Positions 38,776 to 39,243 of a stretch of 39,243 nucleotides of DNA are shown here, piece after piece; the stretch's first letter is position 1; every line of letters starts with the position of its first letter. Source of the stretch: Prosthecobacter debontii (GTDB lineage Bacteria; Verrucomicrobiota; Verrucomicrobiia; Verrucomicrobiales; Akkermansiaceae); assembly GCA_945869855.1 (NCBI GenBank), contig CAMBQC010000007.1, positions 1 to 39,243 of the forward strand, given 5' to 3'. The position numbers were made by a program, and so were the translations under genes. The notes under the pieces were generated by a model that saw only the letters and a list, made by a program, of their open reading frames with translations, was not told the DNA's origin and made no database searches.

Positions 38776-39243
38776 CTATTGCCGGTATTTTTCGTAAGCG
38801 TTCACGATGTGCTCGACGATGGGATGGCGGACGATGTCGGCTGACGTGAATCGCGTGAACGCGATGCCCTTGATGCCGCCCAACGCATGCTCCGCTTCGT
38901 GGAGGCCGGATCGCACGCCGGGCTTGAGATCGATCTGCGAAGAGTCCCCCGTGACGACGAGTTTCGATTCCTCGCCGAGCCTTGTGAGCGCCATGAACAT
39001 CTGCTCGCGGGTGGTGTTCTGCGCCTCGTCGAGGATCACGAACGACCGCGACAATGTCCGGCCGCGCATGAACGCTAGCGGTGCGATCTCGATGATCTCC
39101 TCGTCGAGGTATCGCTCCGCCTCCTCGGGATCGAGCATGTCGTGGATCGCGTCGTAAAGCGGACGGAGGTATGGGGCGACCTTTTCCTTCAGATCCCCCG
39201 GCAGGAAACCCAGCGCCTCGCCCGCCTCGACGGCGGGACGGGT
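38776..39243 (-). CDS. PhoH-like ATPase, C-terminal part (truncated at window edge)
   Basis: [37 protein letters not shown]...[39 protein letters not shown]; frame stays open to the window end. Confidence 0.94.
   Translation of the reverse strand, partial: TRPAVEAGEALGFLPGDLKEKVAPYLRPLYDAIHDMLDPEEAERYLDEEIIEIAPLAFMRGRTLSRSFVILDEAQNTTREQMFMALTRLGEESKLVVTGDSSQIDLKPGVRSGLHEAEHALGGIKGIAFTRFTSADIVRHPIVEHIVNAYEKYRQ

Overview
39.2 kb window from a GC-rich bacterial chromosome, probably Verrucomicrobiota (inferred from gene content only). Most genes are housekeeping: thioredoxin (partial), two pseudouridine synthases, Nif3-like, hisG, tRNA-Gly, ELM1-like, ndk, threonylcarbamoyl-AMP synthase, NupC, MsbA-like ABC exporter, apaG, coaD, trxB, UvrD/PcrA helicase, RNase R, YqgE, ribBA, efp, rpmB, lysA, GyrB/ParE, PhoH (partial). 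Accessory content: (1) a compact export module (Ala/Thr/Pro repeat secreted protein, outer-membrane beta-barrel, Wzc-type BY-kinase, short OPX protein, PDZ protein) with no glycosyltransferases in view; (2) a type III PKS / FAD oxidoreductase / methyltransferase cluster split by a VapBC-like toxin-antitoxin pair; (3) a two-gene nucleotidyltransferase module with an ATGA overlap; (4) a 34-aa mS38/COX24-like basic protein missing from the ORF track. Non-coding structure is unusually rich: REPIN-like paired hairpins with compensatory stem changes placed just after stop codons, and at least six, possibly eight, short degenerate arrays with a strict 7-bp period in gene-boundary regions.
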